DNA of 35,959 nt from CBIFVZ01 sp966185765 (GCA_966185765.1 CBIFVZ010000039.1:1-35959); one strand, 5' to 3'. Positions 1-8,024 are shown, counted from the first letter of the stretch. Made by a program: numbers and translations. Notes: generated from the sequence alone by a model not told the origin.

Positions 1-228
1 GTAAAACCAGCGATGCCCTGCGCGAGCGCGACGGCCAGATTGCCCAGCTTAATGCCAAAGTTGCCGAGCTGACTAAGCTCAACACCGATTTGACGAAAGC
101 CAGTACCGAACTTGGTAAAACCAGCGATGCCCTGCGCGAGCGTGATGGTCAGATCTCCCAGCTCAACGCAAAAATCGAAGAACTGACCAAATCCAATGCC
201 GAGCTGACTAAAGCGAAAGAAACCCAGG
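1..228 (+). repeat. Two tandem 114-bp (38-codon) repeats inside the coiled coil
   Basis: The stretch beginning GTAAAACCAGCGATGCCCTG occurs at base 1 and again at base 115, a period of exactly 114 bp. The copies are nearly identical for the first 28 bases and then diverge mostly at third positions, with similarity continuing to the end of the second unit. The period is a multiple of three, so the frame is kept and each unit adds 38 coiled-coil residues. More copies may lie to the left of the window. Confidence 0.85.
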
Positions 229-851
229 CGCAGAATCTGCCTACCGCCGCCAGTACCGCCGCGCTTAAGAGCGAAGACTCAAAACGCTCCTATACCAACG
301 GCGTAGTGTTCTCACGCATGCTGAAGAAAAACATCAGCGAGCAGGAATACCTGGGCGTGAAGGTGGATGTCGCGGCAGTTCTGGCAGGTATTGCAGATGG
401 CGTGTCTGATAAATCCCGCCTCGACGAAGGCTCGTTGATGAAGAACCATCGCAATCTGATGGATTCACTGAGCAAGCTTGAGAAACAGAAATTCGACAAA
501 GCGTTCTCGCAATTGCGCACCGCCACGTCGAAGAAAAAGGTTCTCAAGCAGAACAACAACCTGTTCTTCGTGCAGGGTAAAGCTGGCAGCAGCGCTTACA
601 ACGAAGGCGATAGCATCAACTTTGAGCTGACGGAAGCCATGCTTGACGGCAAAGTGCTCAGCAAAGAGAACAACGGCACGCTGACCTTCACGGATAAACT
701 GCCGTACGTTTTCTATGAGTCATTCAGACTGGCGAAAAAAGGCGGTTCGATGGAAGTCTACGGACTTGCCGGTGATATCTACGCATCCGGTGCCATGCCT
801 GACGGCGTCTTCCCACTTACGCCAATGAAAGTCACACTGATAACGAAGTAA
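1..851 (+). CDS. Coiled-coil protein with degenerate FKBP-like domain, 5' end missing
   Basis: The reading frame is open from the left edge (codons start at base 3) to a TAA at 849-851, giving 282 visible residues; the true start lies outside the window. The first 75 or so residues are heptad-rich and charged, built from a 38-residue repeat, so a long coiled coil is likely. Residues from about 98 on resemble the FKBP N-terminal domain of FkpA/FkpB-type proteins (helical, with YTNGVVFSRML and QEYLGVKVD). The last 100 residues line up with the FKBP C-terminal barrel (DGKVL; a KKGG turn). Residues expected in the peptidyl-prolyl isomerase pocket look lost: the FDxSY stretch, the tryptophan and the AYG motif are not conserved. 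I infer an envelope protein that keeps the FKBP fold for dimerisation or binding, not catalysis. The family call is from motif memory; function is unknown. Confidence 0.6.
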   Translation, partial: KTSDALRERDGQIAQLNAKVAELTKLNTDLTKASTELGKTSDALRERDGQISQLNAKIEELTKSNAELTKAKETQAQNLPTAASTAALKSEDSKRSYTNGVVFSRMLKKNISEQEYLGVKVDVAAVLAGIADGVSDKSRLDEGSLMKNHRNLMDSLSKLEKQKFDKAFSQLRTATSKKKVLKQNNNLFFVQGKAGSSAYNEGDSINFELTEAMLDGKVLSKENNGTLTFTDKLPYVFYESFRLAKKGGSMEVYGLAGDIYASGAMPDGVFPLTPMKVTLITK

Positions 852-864
852 TTTTTACCTGAAT

Positions 865-910
865 GCGGACCGCCAGACACCTCAAAAGAGGATCTATTCT
901 GGCGGTCCGC
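865..910. terminator. Perfect 13-bp stem-loop after the FKBP-like gene
   Basis: GCGGACCGCCAGA at 865-877 pairs perfectly with 898-910 across a 20-base loop, starting 13 bases after the stop codon. There is no T-run after the stem on either strand, so this is either a Rho-dependent or processed 3' end, or an mRNA-stabilising hairpin. Confidence 0.5.
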
Positions 911-1125
911 AGCATTAATAACGCCCTCTTACCGCCTTACCCATCCCCTTAACCCTTTGGTTTCTACGCTCTGTTTTTACTCAGGCAACAGAGAACGCCC
1001 GCACCACCCGCCTTTAGCTGCGCCATCCCCCTATAAAAGAGGATGAACCGCGCAAAAGCCATCAATTTATCTGTTCCGCATTAACAGCCACACTGACTCC
1101 AACCCCACCCAGGAGGAGCCTGCAA

Positions 1126-1299
1126 ATGAAAACACTCAACGCCCGTCAATTCTTTAAAGACTATTTCTGCGCCACCCGTAATGCCGGTAGCGGGCTGATG
1201 CGCTACTTTACTGCCGCCCAGCGCGAAGACATGCTGGACGGCGTAATGCAATGGCGGCACACCGTACCCACCATCAGAAAAGGCACTTCGCGGGATTAA
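1126..1299 (+). CDS. Small protein of unknown function, 57 residues
   Basis: ATG at 1126 is preceded by a near-perfect Shine-Dalgarno sequence, AGGAGGAG at 1111-1118, seven bases upstream. The frame runs 57 codons to TAA at 1297-1299 and encodes MKTLNARQFFKDYF..., a soluble, mildly basic peptide with no signal sequence or membrane segment. It contains QFFKDYF near the start and an amphipathic middle (MRYFTAAQREDMLDG). A strong stem-loop follows 36 bases later. I do not recognise the family. The excellent ribosome site and the downstream hairpin are the grounds for calling it a gene. Confidence 0.6.
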   Translation: MKTLNARQFFKDYFCATRNAGSGLMRYFTAAQREDMLDGVMQWRHTVPTIRKGTSRD

Positions 1300-1335
1300 C
1301 CACTGCCTGTGCTCTGCTGACAACGTGCGAATAAA

Positions 1336-1374
1336 GATAACGCCACCGCAAAGACCTTCTGCGGTGGCGTTATC
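1336..1374. terminator. Perfect 15-bp stem-loop after the 57-residue ORF
   Basis: GATAACGCCACCGCA at 1336-1350 pairs perfectly with 1360-1374 around a 9-base loop. No T-run follows, so termination efficiency is uncertain. The position, 36 bases after the small gene's stop, suggests it forms that transcript's 3' end. Confidence 0.55.
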
Positions 1375-1400
1375 GTAAGACGTCACCTGGAACACCGGAT

Positions 1401-1443
1401 AAAAAAAGAACCGGCGGAGGCATCTCCTGACCGGTTCTTTTTA
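1401..1443 (-). terminator. Rho-independent terminator of fsaA, probably bidirectional
   Basis: The arm AAAAAAGAACCGG (1402-1414) pairs with CCGGTTCTTTTT (1431-1442). Read on the minus strand, the hairpin lies 17 bases past the fsaA stop and ends in a run of seven T. A-runs on one side and T-runs on the other mean it could also stop plus-strand transcription from the left. Confidence 0.85.
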
Positions 1444-1459
1444 GCGATGAAACGGTGAT

Positions 1460-2122
1460 TTACAGACCGGCGGTCCCAAATGCGCGTAACCAGTCCTGCT
1501 CAAATTTTGCAACGGCGGCATCAACCGCTGGGGTTGAAATAAACTGTTCAGCCACGTCCAGCGGTAGCGTAATGGATTCACAGCCTGCCAGCAGACACTC
1601 AAGCGCCTGACGTGGCGTTTTAAAGCTCGCCGCCAGCACCTTTGCGCCCGGTGCATGTAGCGAAAGCAGCTGCTGCAAATCCTTCACCGTCGCGATACCG
1701 TCACCGCCCTGCGCATCCAGGCGATTGACGTAAGGCGCGACATAGTGCGCACCGGCCAGCGCGGACAACAGTCCCTGACCGGCACCGTAAACGGCAGTAC
1801 CCAGCGTGGGGATACCTTCAGCCGCCAGTAGCTTAATTGCCGCCAGTCCTTCTGCCGTCACCGGCACTTTCACGACCAGATCGCTGACAATGGTCCGTAG
1901 TTTCTTTGCTTCCTGCACCATCTCTTCAGCACGCGATGCCATGACCTGGGCAAAAAGACGCCCTTTACCCCCGAGCGCCTCATACAGCTCTGGCAGCAGT
2001 ACATCTACGGGCTTCTTACCACTGGCAACAATGCTTGGGTTAGTCGTCACGCCTGCCAACGGAAAAATGCGCGCCAGGCGCTTTACCGCAGCAACGTCAG
2101 AAGTATCGAGATAAAGCTCCAT
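1460..2122 (-). CDS. fsaA: Fructose-6-phosphate aldolase FsaA
   Basis: The 220-residue product is a class I aldolase of the small transaldolase family, full length and nearly colinear with E. coli FsaA. It opens MELYLDTSDV, has the TTNPS motif near residue 26, and the Schiff-base lysine falls at Lys85 in VVKVPVT. The enzyme cleaves fructose 6-phosphate, or 1-deoxyfructose 6-phosphate, to glyceraldehyde 3-phosphate plus dihydroxyacetone or hydroxyacetone. ATG at 2122 has GGGGAG about seven bases upstream. The gene is divergent from pflE-pflF, the same arrangement as the E. coli ybiW-ybiY/fsaA locus. This fits a joint pathway in which the glycyl radical enzyme makes the deoxysugar phosphate that FsaA splits. 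Confidence 0.93.
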   Translation of the reverse strand: MELYLDTSDVAAVKRLARIFPLAGVTTNPSIVASGKKPVDVLLPELYEALGGKGRLFAQVMASRAEEMVQEAKKLRTIVSDLVVKVPVTAEGLAAIKLLAAEGIPTLGTAVYGAGQGLLSALAGAHYVAPYVNRLDAQGGDGIATVKDLQQLLSLHAPGAKVLAASFKTPRQALECLLAGCESITLPLDVAEQFISTPAVDAAVAKFEQDWLRAFGTAGL

Positions 2123-2192
2123 TCAGGCACTCCCCGGAATTGTGATAGTTAGCAAAATTTCACTCAGTATAGCCTTCACTTCGCGATGAACG

Positions 2193-2206
2193 TTGATCGC
2201 AGTCAA
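2193..2206. promoter_or_regulatory. FNR box upstream of pflE
   Basis: TTGATCGCAGTCAA matches the FNR consensus TTGAT-N4-ATCAA at 9 of 10 defined bases. A plausible -10 (TACTAT, 2231-2236) puts a start site near 2241-2243, so the box is centred about 41.5-43 bases upstream. That is the class II activating position. FNR is the oxygen-sensing activator, and the gene downstream encodes an oxygen-sensitive glycyl radical system. The match is seen; the regulatory role is inferred. Confidence 0.7.
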
Positions 2207-2215
2207 CATCACTTT

Positions 2216-2225
2216 CTTTCGAAAG
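2216..2225. promoter_or_regulatory. CTTTCGAAAG palindrome, candidate DeoR-family operator
   Basis: CTTTCGAAAG is a perfect 10-base palindrome located between the FNR box and the -10. Related half-sites lie around it: CTTT at 2212-2215 and ACGAAAT plus ACGAG at 2241-2255. CTTTCG/CGAAAG elements recur in operators of DeoR-family sugar regulators, and such a regulator is encoded just downstream. The pairing with that regulator is inference. Confidence 0.45.
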
Positions 2226-2263
2226 CATTTTACTATTCATACGAAATAAAACGAGACTGCGCG

Positions 2264-3163
2264 ATGATCTTCAATATCCAGCGTTATTCCACACATGATG
2301 GTCCCGGAATTCGTACCGTCGTTTTCCTGAAAGGCTGCTCGCTGGGCTGCCGCTGGTGCCAGAACCCGGAAAGCCGTGCACGCACTCAGGATCTGCTGTT
2401 TGATGCACGTCTGTGCCTGGACGGCTGTGAGCTGTGCCAACTGGCCGCACCCGACATAGTACAACGCGTGGCTGACAGGCTGGTGATTCATCGTGAAAAG
2501 TTACAGCCCGACTGCTTTGCTGCACTGGAACACTGTTGCCCAACTCAGGCGCTGACGGTATGCGGTGAAGACAAAACCGCAGAGGATATTCTGGCAACCG
2601 TCATGCGCGACCGACCATTCTATGAACGCAGCGGCGGCGGCATCACGCTATCTGGCGGCGAACCGTTTATGAACCCGCAACTTGCGCAAACGCTGCTTCA
2701 GCGCAGCCATGAGGCTGGCATTCACACCGCCGTGGAAACCTGCCTGCATGTGCCGTGGCGCTATATCGAACCGTCACTCGCCTATATCGACCTGTTTCTG
2801 GCCGACCTCAAGCATGTTGATAGTGCGGTTTTTAAACAGTGGACCGACGGTTCGGCAAAGCGCGTACTCGACAACCTTAAGCGCATTGCCGCTGCGGGTA
2901 AGAAAATGACCATCCGCGTTCCGCTTATCCCCGGTTTTAACGCCGATGAGGACAGCATTCGCGCCATTACCGACTTTGCCGCTGATGAACTCAATGTCAG
3001 CGATATTCACTTTTTACCGTACCACACGCTGGGTATGAACAAATACGTTCTGTTGGACCAGCCCTACCACGCGCCGGATAAACCGCTGGACTGCCCAACG
3101 CTGCTCAACTTTGCAGAGGATTACGCGCAGCAAAAAGGCCTGGCGGCCACTTTACGAGGATAA
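2264..3163 (+). CDS. pflE: Glycyl radical enzyme activase PflE (YbiY)
   Basis: A 299-residue radical-SAM protein that cleaves S-adenosylmethionine to install the glycyl radical on the partner PflF. The SAM-cluster motif CxxxCxxC is at Cys25, Cys29 and Cys32 (KGCSLGCRWC). It is followed by a ferredoxin-like insert with further cysteines (51, 55, 58 and a CC pair near 86), the two-domain layout of activases other than the classical PflA. SGGEPF is the usual glycine-rich SAM motif. I chose ATG 2264 because homologues begin MIFNIQRYSTHDGPG. An in-frame ATG at 2186 would add 26 unrelated residues and would place the FNR box and -10 inside the gene. The stop is 3 bases before pflF, so the two are translated from one mRNA. 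Confidence 0.9.
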   Translation: MIFNIQRYSTHDGPGIRTVVFLKGCSLGCRWCQNPESRARTQDLLFDARLCLDGCELCQLAAPDIVQRVADRLVIHREKLQPDCFAALEHCCPTQALTVCGEDKTAEDILATVMRDRPFYERSGGGITLSGGEPFMNPQLAQTLLQRSHEAGIHTAVETCLHVPWRYIEPSLAYIDLFLADLKHVDSAVFKQWTDGSAKRVLDNLKRIAAAGKKMTIRVPLIPGFNADEDSIRAITDFAADELNVSDIHFLPYHTLGMNKYVLLDQPYHAPDKPLDCPTLLNFAEDYAQQKGLAATLRG

Positions 3164-3166
3164 TCT

Positions 3167-5599
3167 ATGACCACTTTGAAACTAGACCCGCTTACTCAAC
3201 GCATTCAGGCGCACAAAAATGCGCTGGTCCACATTGTTAAGCCGCCGGTCTGTACGGAACGCGCGCAGCACTACACCACCGTTTATCAGCAGAATATGGA
3301 TAAGCCCATCCCGGTACGCCGTGCGCTGGCGCTCGCTTATCACCTGGCACATCGCACTATCTGGATTAAGCACGACGAGCTTATCGTCGGCAACCAGGCA
3401 AGCGAGGTACGCGCTGCGCCAATCTTCCCGGAATACACGGTGAGCTGGATTGAAAAGGAAATCGACGACCTTGCCGACCGCCCCGGCGCGGGCTTTTCCG
3501 TAAGCGAAGACAATAAGCGCGTGTTGCATGACATTTGCCCGTGGTGGCGCGGCCAGACGGTACAGGACCGCTGTTACGGTATGTTTACTGATGAGCAGAA
3601 AGCATTGCTGGCAACTGGCATTATTAAAGCCGAAGGTAACATGACCTCCGGCGACGCGCATCTGGCGGTGAACTTCCCGCTACTGTTAGAAAAAGGCATG
3701 GACGGCCTGCGTGAAAAAGTGCGTGAGCGCCGTTCGCGTATCAACCTGACCGTGCTGGACGACCTGCACGGCGAGCAGTTCCTGAAAGCCATTGATATTG
3801 TGCTTGAAGCGGTAAGTGCGCACATTACCCGCTTTGGCGCACTGGCGCGTGAGATGGCGCAGAGCGAAACCCGCGCAGAACGCCGCGCCGAACTGCTGAC
3901 CATTGCTGAGAACTGTGACGTTATCGCCCATCAGCCGCCGCAAACCTTCTGGCAGGCGCTCCAGCTGTGCTACTTCATCCAGCTGATTCTGCAAATTGAA
4001 TCCAACGGCCATTCGGTCTCTTTTGGGCGCATGGACCAGTATCTGTATCCGTGGTATCGCCGCGACGTGGAGCTTGAGCAGAGCCTCGGGCGCGAACAGG
4101 CCATTGAAATGTTGCACAGCTGCTGGCTCAAGCTGCTGGAAGTCAATAAAATCCGCTCCGGCTCGCACTCCAAAGCCTCAGCCGGAAGTCCGCTGTATCA
4201 GAACGTCACTATCGGCGGCCAGAACCTGGTGAAAGGCGAGCCGGTTGATGCGGTTAACCCACTCTCTTACGCCATTCTGGAATCCTGCGGTCGCCTGCGA
4301 TCCACCCAGCCGAACCTCAGCGTGCGCTATCACGCGGGTATGAGCTACGACTTCCTGGACGCCTGCGTGCAGGTTATCCGCTGTGGATTTGGTATGCCCG
4401 CATTTAACAACGACGAAATCGTTATCCCGGAATTCATCAAACTGGGCGTTGAGCGCGAAGACGCTTACCAGTACGCAGCAATCGGCTGTATTGAAACAGC
4501 CGTCGGCGGCAAATGGGGCTATCGCTGCACCGGCATGAGCTTTATTAACTTCGCGCGCGTGATGCTGGCCGCGATGGAAGGCGGGCGCGATGCCACCAGC
4601 GGCGAGGTCTTCCTGGCGCAGACTCAGGCGCTCTCTAAAGGCAACTTCAATAACTTTGACGAGGTGCTGGCCGCCTGGGATAACCAGATTCGCTATTACA
4701 CCCGCAAGTCCATCGAAATTGAGTACGTGGTGGACACCATGCTTGAGGAGAACGTGCACGATATTCTGTGCTCGGCGCTGGTGGACGACTGTATTGAGCG
4801 GGCGAAAAGTATTAAACAAGGCGGCGCAAAATACGACTGGGTTTCCGGTCTACAGGTCGGCATCGCTAACCTCGGCAACAGCCTGGCGGCGGTGAAAAAA
4901 CTGGTGTTCGAGCAAGGCGCCATCGGGCAACAGCAACTTGCAAAGGCGCTGGCAGAAGATTTTGAAGGCCTGACCAACGAGCAGTTGCGCCAGCGCCTGA
5001 TTAACGGTGCGCCCAAGTACGGCAACGATGATGACAGCGTCGACGCCCTGCTGATTCGCGCCTATGAAACCTACATCGAGGAGCTGAAAAACTATCACAA
5101 CCCACGTTATGGTCGCGGACCGATTGGCGGTGATTATTACGCAGGCACCTCGTCTATCTCGGCTAACGTGCCGTTTGGCGCGGCAACAATGGCCACGCCG
5201 GACGGGCGCAAAGCCACTACGCCATTGGCAGAAGGCGCCAGCCCATCCTCCGGTACTGACCACCTCGGCCCAACGGCGGTGATTGGTTCTGTTGGTAAGC
5301 TGCCTACCGGCTCAATACTGGGCGGCGTGCTGCTCAACCAGAAGCTCAACCCGGCAACGCTTGAAAACGACAGTGACAAACAAAAGCTGATGATGCTGCT
5401 GCGCACCTTCTTTGAAGTGCATCTGGGTTGGCACATTCAGTACAACATCGTCTCGCGTGAGACGCTGATTGAAGCGAAGAAGCACCCGGACAGCTATCGC
5501 GACCTGGTGGTGCGCGTCGCGGGCTACTCGGCCTTCTTTACTGCACTGTCGCCGGATGCCCAGGACGATATCATCGCCCGTACCGAACACACGTTGTAA
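3167..5599 (+). CDS. pflF: Glycyl radical enzyme PflF (YbiW), probable anhydrohexitol-phosphate lyase
   Basis: The 810-residue protein has the same length as E. coli YbiW and very close sequence. The thiyl-radical cysteine is Cys441 in AAIGCIETAVGG. The radical glycine is Gly786 in RVAGYSAF near the C-terminus, the universal glycyl radical motif. It was long annotated as a formate acetyltransferase, but it is not pyruvate formate-lyase: that enzyme has adjacent active-site cysteines, and here only one is present. Recent work, as I recall it, assigned YbiW to ring-opening of 1,5-anhydroglucitol 6-phosphate to 1-deoxyfructose 6-phosphate, which FsaA then cleaves. The divergent fsaA here fits that pathway. 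A terminator hairpin follows the stop. Strictly anaerobic activity is expected. Confidence 0.9.
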   Translation: MTTLKLDPLTQRIQAHKNALVHIVKPPVCTERAQHYTTVYQQNMDKPIPVRRALALAYHLAHRTIWIKHDELIVGNQASEVRAAPIFPEYTVSWIEKEIDDLADRPGAGFSVSEDNKRVLHDICPWWRGQTVQDRCYGMFTDEQKALLATGIIKAEGNMTSGDAHLAVNFPLLLEKGMDGLREKVRERRSRINLTVLDDLHGEQFLKAIDIVLEAVSAHITRFGALAREMAQSETRAERRAELLTIAENCDVIAHQPPQTFWQALQLCYFIQLILQIESNGHSVSFGRMDQYLYPWYRRDVELEQSLGREQAIEMLHSCWLKLLEVNKIRSGSHSKASAGSPLYQNVTIGGQNLVKGEPVDAVNPLSYAILESCGRLRSTQPNLSVRYHAGMSYDFLDACVQVIRCGFGMPAFNNDEIVIPEFIKLGVEREDAYQYAAIGCIETAVGGKWGYRCTGMSFINFARVMLAAMEGGRDATSGEVFLAQTQALSKGNFNNFDEVLAAWDNQIRYYTRKSIEIEYVVDTMLEENVHDILCSALVDDCIERAKSIKQGGAKYDWVSGLQVGIANLGNSLAAVKKLVFEQGAIGQQQLAKALAEDFEGLTNEQLRQRLINGAPKYGNDDDSVDALLIRAYETYIEELKNYHNPRYGRGPIGGDYYAGTSSISANVPFGAATMATPDGRKATTPLAEGASPSSGTDHLGPTAVIGSVGKLPTGSILGGVLLNQKLNPATLENDSDKQKLMMLLRTFFEVHLGWHIQYNIVSRETLIEAKKHPDSYRDLVVRVAGYSAFFTALSPDAQDDIIARTEHTL

Positions 5600-5611
5600 C
5601 CTTCTCATCCC

Positions 5612-5640
5612 GGCGCGTCCTGTAAACGGACGCGCCGTTT
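5612..5640 (+). terminator. Terminator or attenuator between pflF and the DeoR-type gene
   Basis: GGCGCGTCC (5612-5620) pairs with GGACGCGCC (5628-5636) over a 7-base loop, followed by GTTTTCATTCT. It begins 13 bases after the pflF stop and 27 bases before the regulator ATG. Some read-through into the regulator is likely, giving it lower expression than pflF. Confidence 0.75.
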
Positions 5641-5662
5641 TCATTCTCTTCAGGCTATTTCT

Positions 5663-6415
5663 ATGAATTCACGCCAGCAGCGTATTATGCAAATTGTCGG
5701 CGAGCGCCAAAAAGTCAGCGTCGCCGACCTCGCCCACGCCACCGGCGTTTCTCTTGTGACTGTTCGCCATGACCTCAGCCAGCTGGAAAAAAACGCCTGG
5801 CTGCGCCGTGAGCATGGTTTCGCCATTCTCACCGACAGCGATGACACCGACGCACGCATGCTCAACCATTTTGCCCATAAGCAAAGCCTGGCCGCGTATG
5901 CCGCCTCGCTGGTGCAGGACGGTGAAACAGTGTTTATTGAAAGCGGTAGCACCACTGCCTTTCTGGCTCGCCTGCTGGCATCAAGGGCCAGTATTACCAT
6001 CATGACGGTCAGCGCGTATATCGCAAGGCTACTGCGCGATGGGCGGTGTGATGTAGTGGTGCTCGGCGGTACGCTGCAAAAAGGCACGCAAAGCATGGTA
6101 GGCCCACTCACTCGCATGGCGCTGCAACAAGTAAACTTCAGCAAGGCGTTTATTGGCGTGGATGGTTTTACTGCGCAAACCGGTTTTACCGGCCGCGATA
6201 TGATGCGCGCCGATATCATCAACTGCGTATTGAAAAAAGGTGCGGAGAACATCGTGATGACCGACAGCGCTAAGTTCGGTCAGATTCACCCTCATCCACT
6301 GGGGATAAATGCGCAAATCCATCGCGTTATCAGCGATAGCCAGTTAGCCGTCGTTTACGAAAAGGCCCTGCTTGATGCAGGCATTGAGGTGATAAAGACA
6401 GACATTGTACCGTAG
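5663..6415 (+). CDS. DeoR-family transcriptional regulator, YciT-like
   Basis: A 250-residue DeoR/GlpR-type repressor. The N-terminal winged helix-turn-helix covers residues 1-55 (RIMQIVGERQKVSVADLA ... SLVTVRHDLSQLE). The rest is the sugar-phosphate-binding domain, with the phosphate-binding loop ESGSTT near residue 93 and a conserved GFTGRDMMRADI stretch. From memory the closest E. coli protein is YciT, which starts with the same MNSRQQ. It lies 63 bases after pflF on the same strand, so it probably regulates the fsaA/pflEF divergon and senses a phosphorylated sugar of that pathway. ATG 5663 follows an AT-rich leader (TTCAGGCTATTTCT) with only a weak ribosome site. Confidence 0.8.
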   Translation: MNSRQQRIMQIVGERQKVSVADLAHATGVSLVTVRHDLSQLEKNAWLRREHGFAILTDSDDTDARMLNHFAHKQSLAAYAASLVQDGETVFIESGSTTAFLARLLASRASITIMTVSAYIARLLRDGRCDVVVLGGTLQKGTQSMVGPLTRMALQQVNFSKAFIGVDGFTAQTGFTGRDMMRADIINCVLKKGAENIVMTDSAKFGQIHPHPLGINAQIHRVISDSQLAVVYEKALLDAGIEVIKTDIVP

Positions 6416-6471
6416 TGGGCCAAAAGCGGTGGCAGCAGGCCACGAAAGCGCCCGACAACATCACGCCAGCA

Positions 6472-7668
6472 CTACGTTTTGAGTACGCACGCATAAATCT
6501 CATCGATATGGTTCCTGACGGCGTTTACAACCTGTTTATCCAGCTTATGATTGCGCACGTCGCTATCGAGAATATGTAGCGCTTTTTGCGCGCTCATGCC
6601 CTGGCGGTAAGGACGATTTTCTGTCAGCGCACTGAATACATCGGCAACAGCCAGAATCCGGCTCGGCAGACAGAGATCAGTCGCCACAAGACCAAATGGA
6701 TAACCGCTACCGTCCAGACGCTCATGGTGGCTCGACGCCCACTTCCCCAGTCTGTGTAGCGGCTTAATCATGGTCAGAATTTCCCAGGTTTTATAGCTGT
6801 GCTTGCGGATCAAGGCATACTCCTGGTCGGTCAGGCTGCCTTTCTTTTCCAGAATGTGCAGGGGGATGTGGATTTTACCGATATCGTGCAGGTAACCGGC
6901 TATCGCCAGCTCTTTTTGCTCCGGCGACGAAAATCCCATAATCCGACCCAACGCACTGGCAACGTTGGCCACACTGGCGCTGTGCGTCACGGTAAAGCTA
7001 CTGTACTTATCCACCATACGTGAAATCAGCAGGCACACTTCAAGAAAATCTTCACTGTCGATAATGACATCATTTACGGGGCTGAGCAGTTTCAATACGC
7101 TACACAGCCTGTCAGATTCCAGATGAAACCAAAATTCGTCTTTCAACGCCAGGCGTTGCAGCGCCGTGTAGATTATCGGACACAGTGCCGGTTGATGTTT
7201 AACAAACCCACTAACAATATCCTGTGAACTGACAATGTAGTTTGGCGGGCATTTGCGCAGATACAATTCAAAGCGATCGGCGAAGGCTACAAGATGATTT
7301 TCAATCGGGTATTTATTGGGTTCAGCGCTGTCCCAGCAAATATGATGATGTTTTAATATCCCGGTAATGGGTTTGAGAAAGCGGATACCAGAGGACATGG
7401 ATACGCCCAGTGCTTCGTGGCGATGCAAAACAGCTTCACACTCCAGGCTTGCTTCAGTCAGGCCAGCGTACTTTTTACCCAACACGCCAATATCATGAAT
7501 ACCTGCCGCCACGTAAACACAGTGCACACTTTCCTGGGATTGTTGTAGTTCTCGGGCAAGGCACAGTGCAATGTAAGCGGTTCTCTGCTGATGCCGGGCC
7601 AGAACAGGAAACAGTGGCTCAATAATGATGCTCAGGAGATTTAACGTATCCTGCACTGATATTTTCAT
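6472..7668 (-). CDS. Tandem HD / HD-GYP domain protein, probable cyclic-di-GMP phosphodiesterase
   Basis: Two related HD domains in 398 residues. The C-terminal one is an intact HD-GYP domain: His261-Asp262 in GYLHDIGK, HHE at 314-316 and DGSGYP at 319-324, the signature of cyclic-di-GMP hydrolases. The N-terminal one keeps HD at 58-59 (GIHDIG) and a HHH at 107-109, but its GYP motif is replaced by a diverged stretch, so it is probably a sensory or inactive copy. No membrane segment is seen. I chose ATG 7668 because homology starts there; a GTG at 7746 in frame would add 26 residues but has no ribosome site. For ATG 7668 the GGAG is about 13 bases upstream, which is far. It converges with the DeoR-type gene, and its own promoter lies in the AT-rich 7669-8024 stretch. 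Confidence 0.8.
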   Translation of the reverse strand: MKISVQDTLNLLSIIIEPLFPVLARHQQRTAYIALCLARELQQSQESVHCVYVAAGIHDIGVLGKKYAGLTEASLECEAVLHRHEALGVSMSSGIRFLKPITGILKHHHICWDSAEPNKYPIENHLVAFADRFELYLRKCPPNYIVSSQDIVSGFVKHQPALCPIIYTALQRLALKDEFWFHLESDRLCSVLKLLSPVNDVIIDSEDFLEVCLLISRMVDKYSSFTVTHSASVANVASALGRIMGFSSPEQKELAIAGYLHDIGKIHIPLHILEKKGSLTDQEYALIRKHSYKTWEILTMIKPLHRLGKWASSHHERLDGSGYPFGLVATDLCLPSRILAVADVFSALTENRPYRQGMSAQKALHILDSDVRNHKLDKQVVNAVRNHIDEIYACVLKT

Positions 7669-8024
7669 ATAATGCAAACCGCTCCAAAACGGGTGTGAAA
7701 GCCCAGACAGTATTTCAGAACATGCAGGTAAATATGATGTTGCCACACAGAGAAAGCCTGTGTCTTTCGTATTATTGCCCCCAAACGAAAGATAAAATCG
7801 ATATTATCCGCCCGGCAACCGGGCATTGGTTAAACATCTTTTTCGGGAAAACAATATTATCTGCTTTCAATCATTGTGTTATAACAAAGTTAAACAGACA
7901 GATAACAGATGTATGACGAGAAGATTTAAAGCACAGAAGTATGGATATTCAGTAAAAATAATTTTTATTCAACGCTCACTGTTATTCATAGCGCTAAGTT
8001 AAGACATTCAACCGGGTTTTCTTT

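Noticed and set aside
1..228. A CRISPR-like array at the left edge
   Set aside because: The units are 114 bp with no unique spacers and they lie in frame within a coding sequence, so this is a protein repeat.
7810..7824. GCCCGG-CAA-CCGGGC hairpin as terminator
   Set aside because: Six base pairs without a T-run and no gene ending next to it; probably chance.
7695..7916. A 73-codon plus-strand frame upstream of the HD-GYP gene
   Set aside because: No ribosome site, overlaps the HD-GYP start, no recognisable features.
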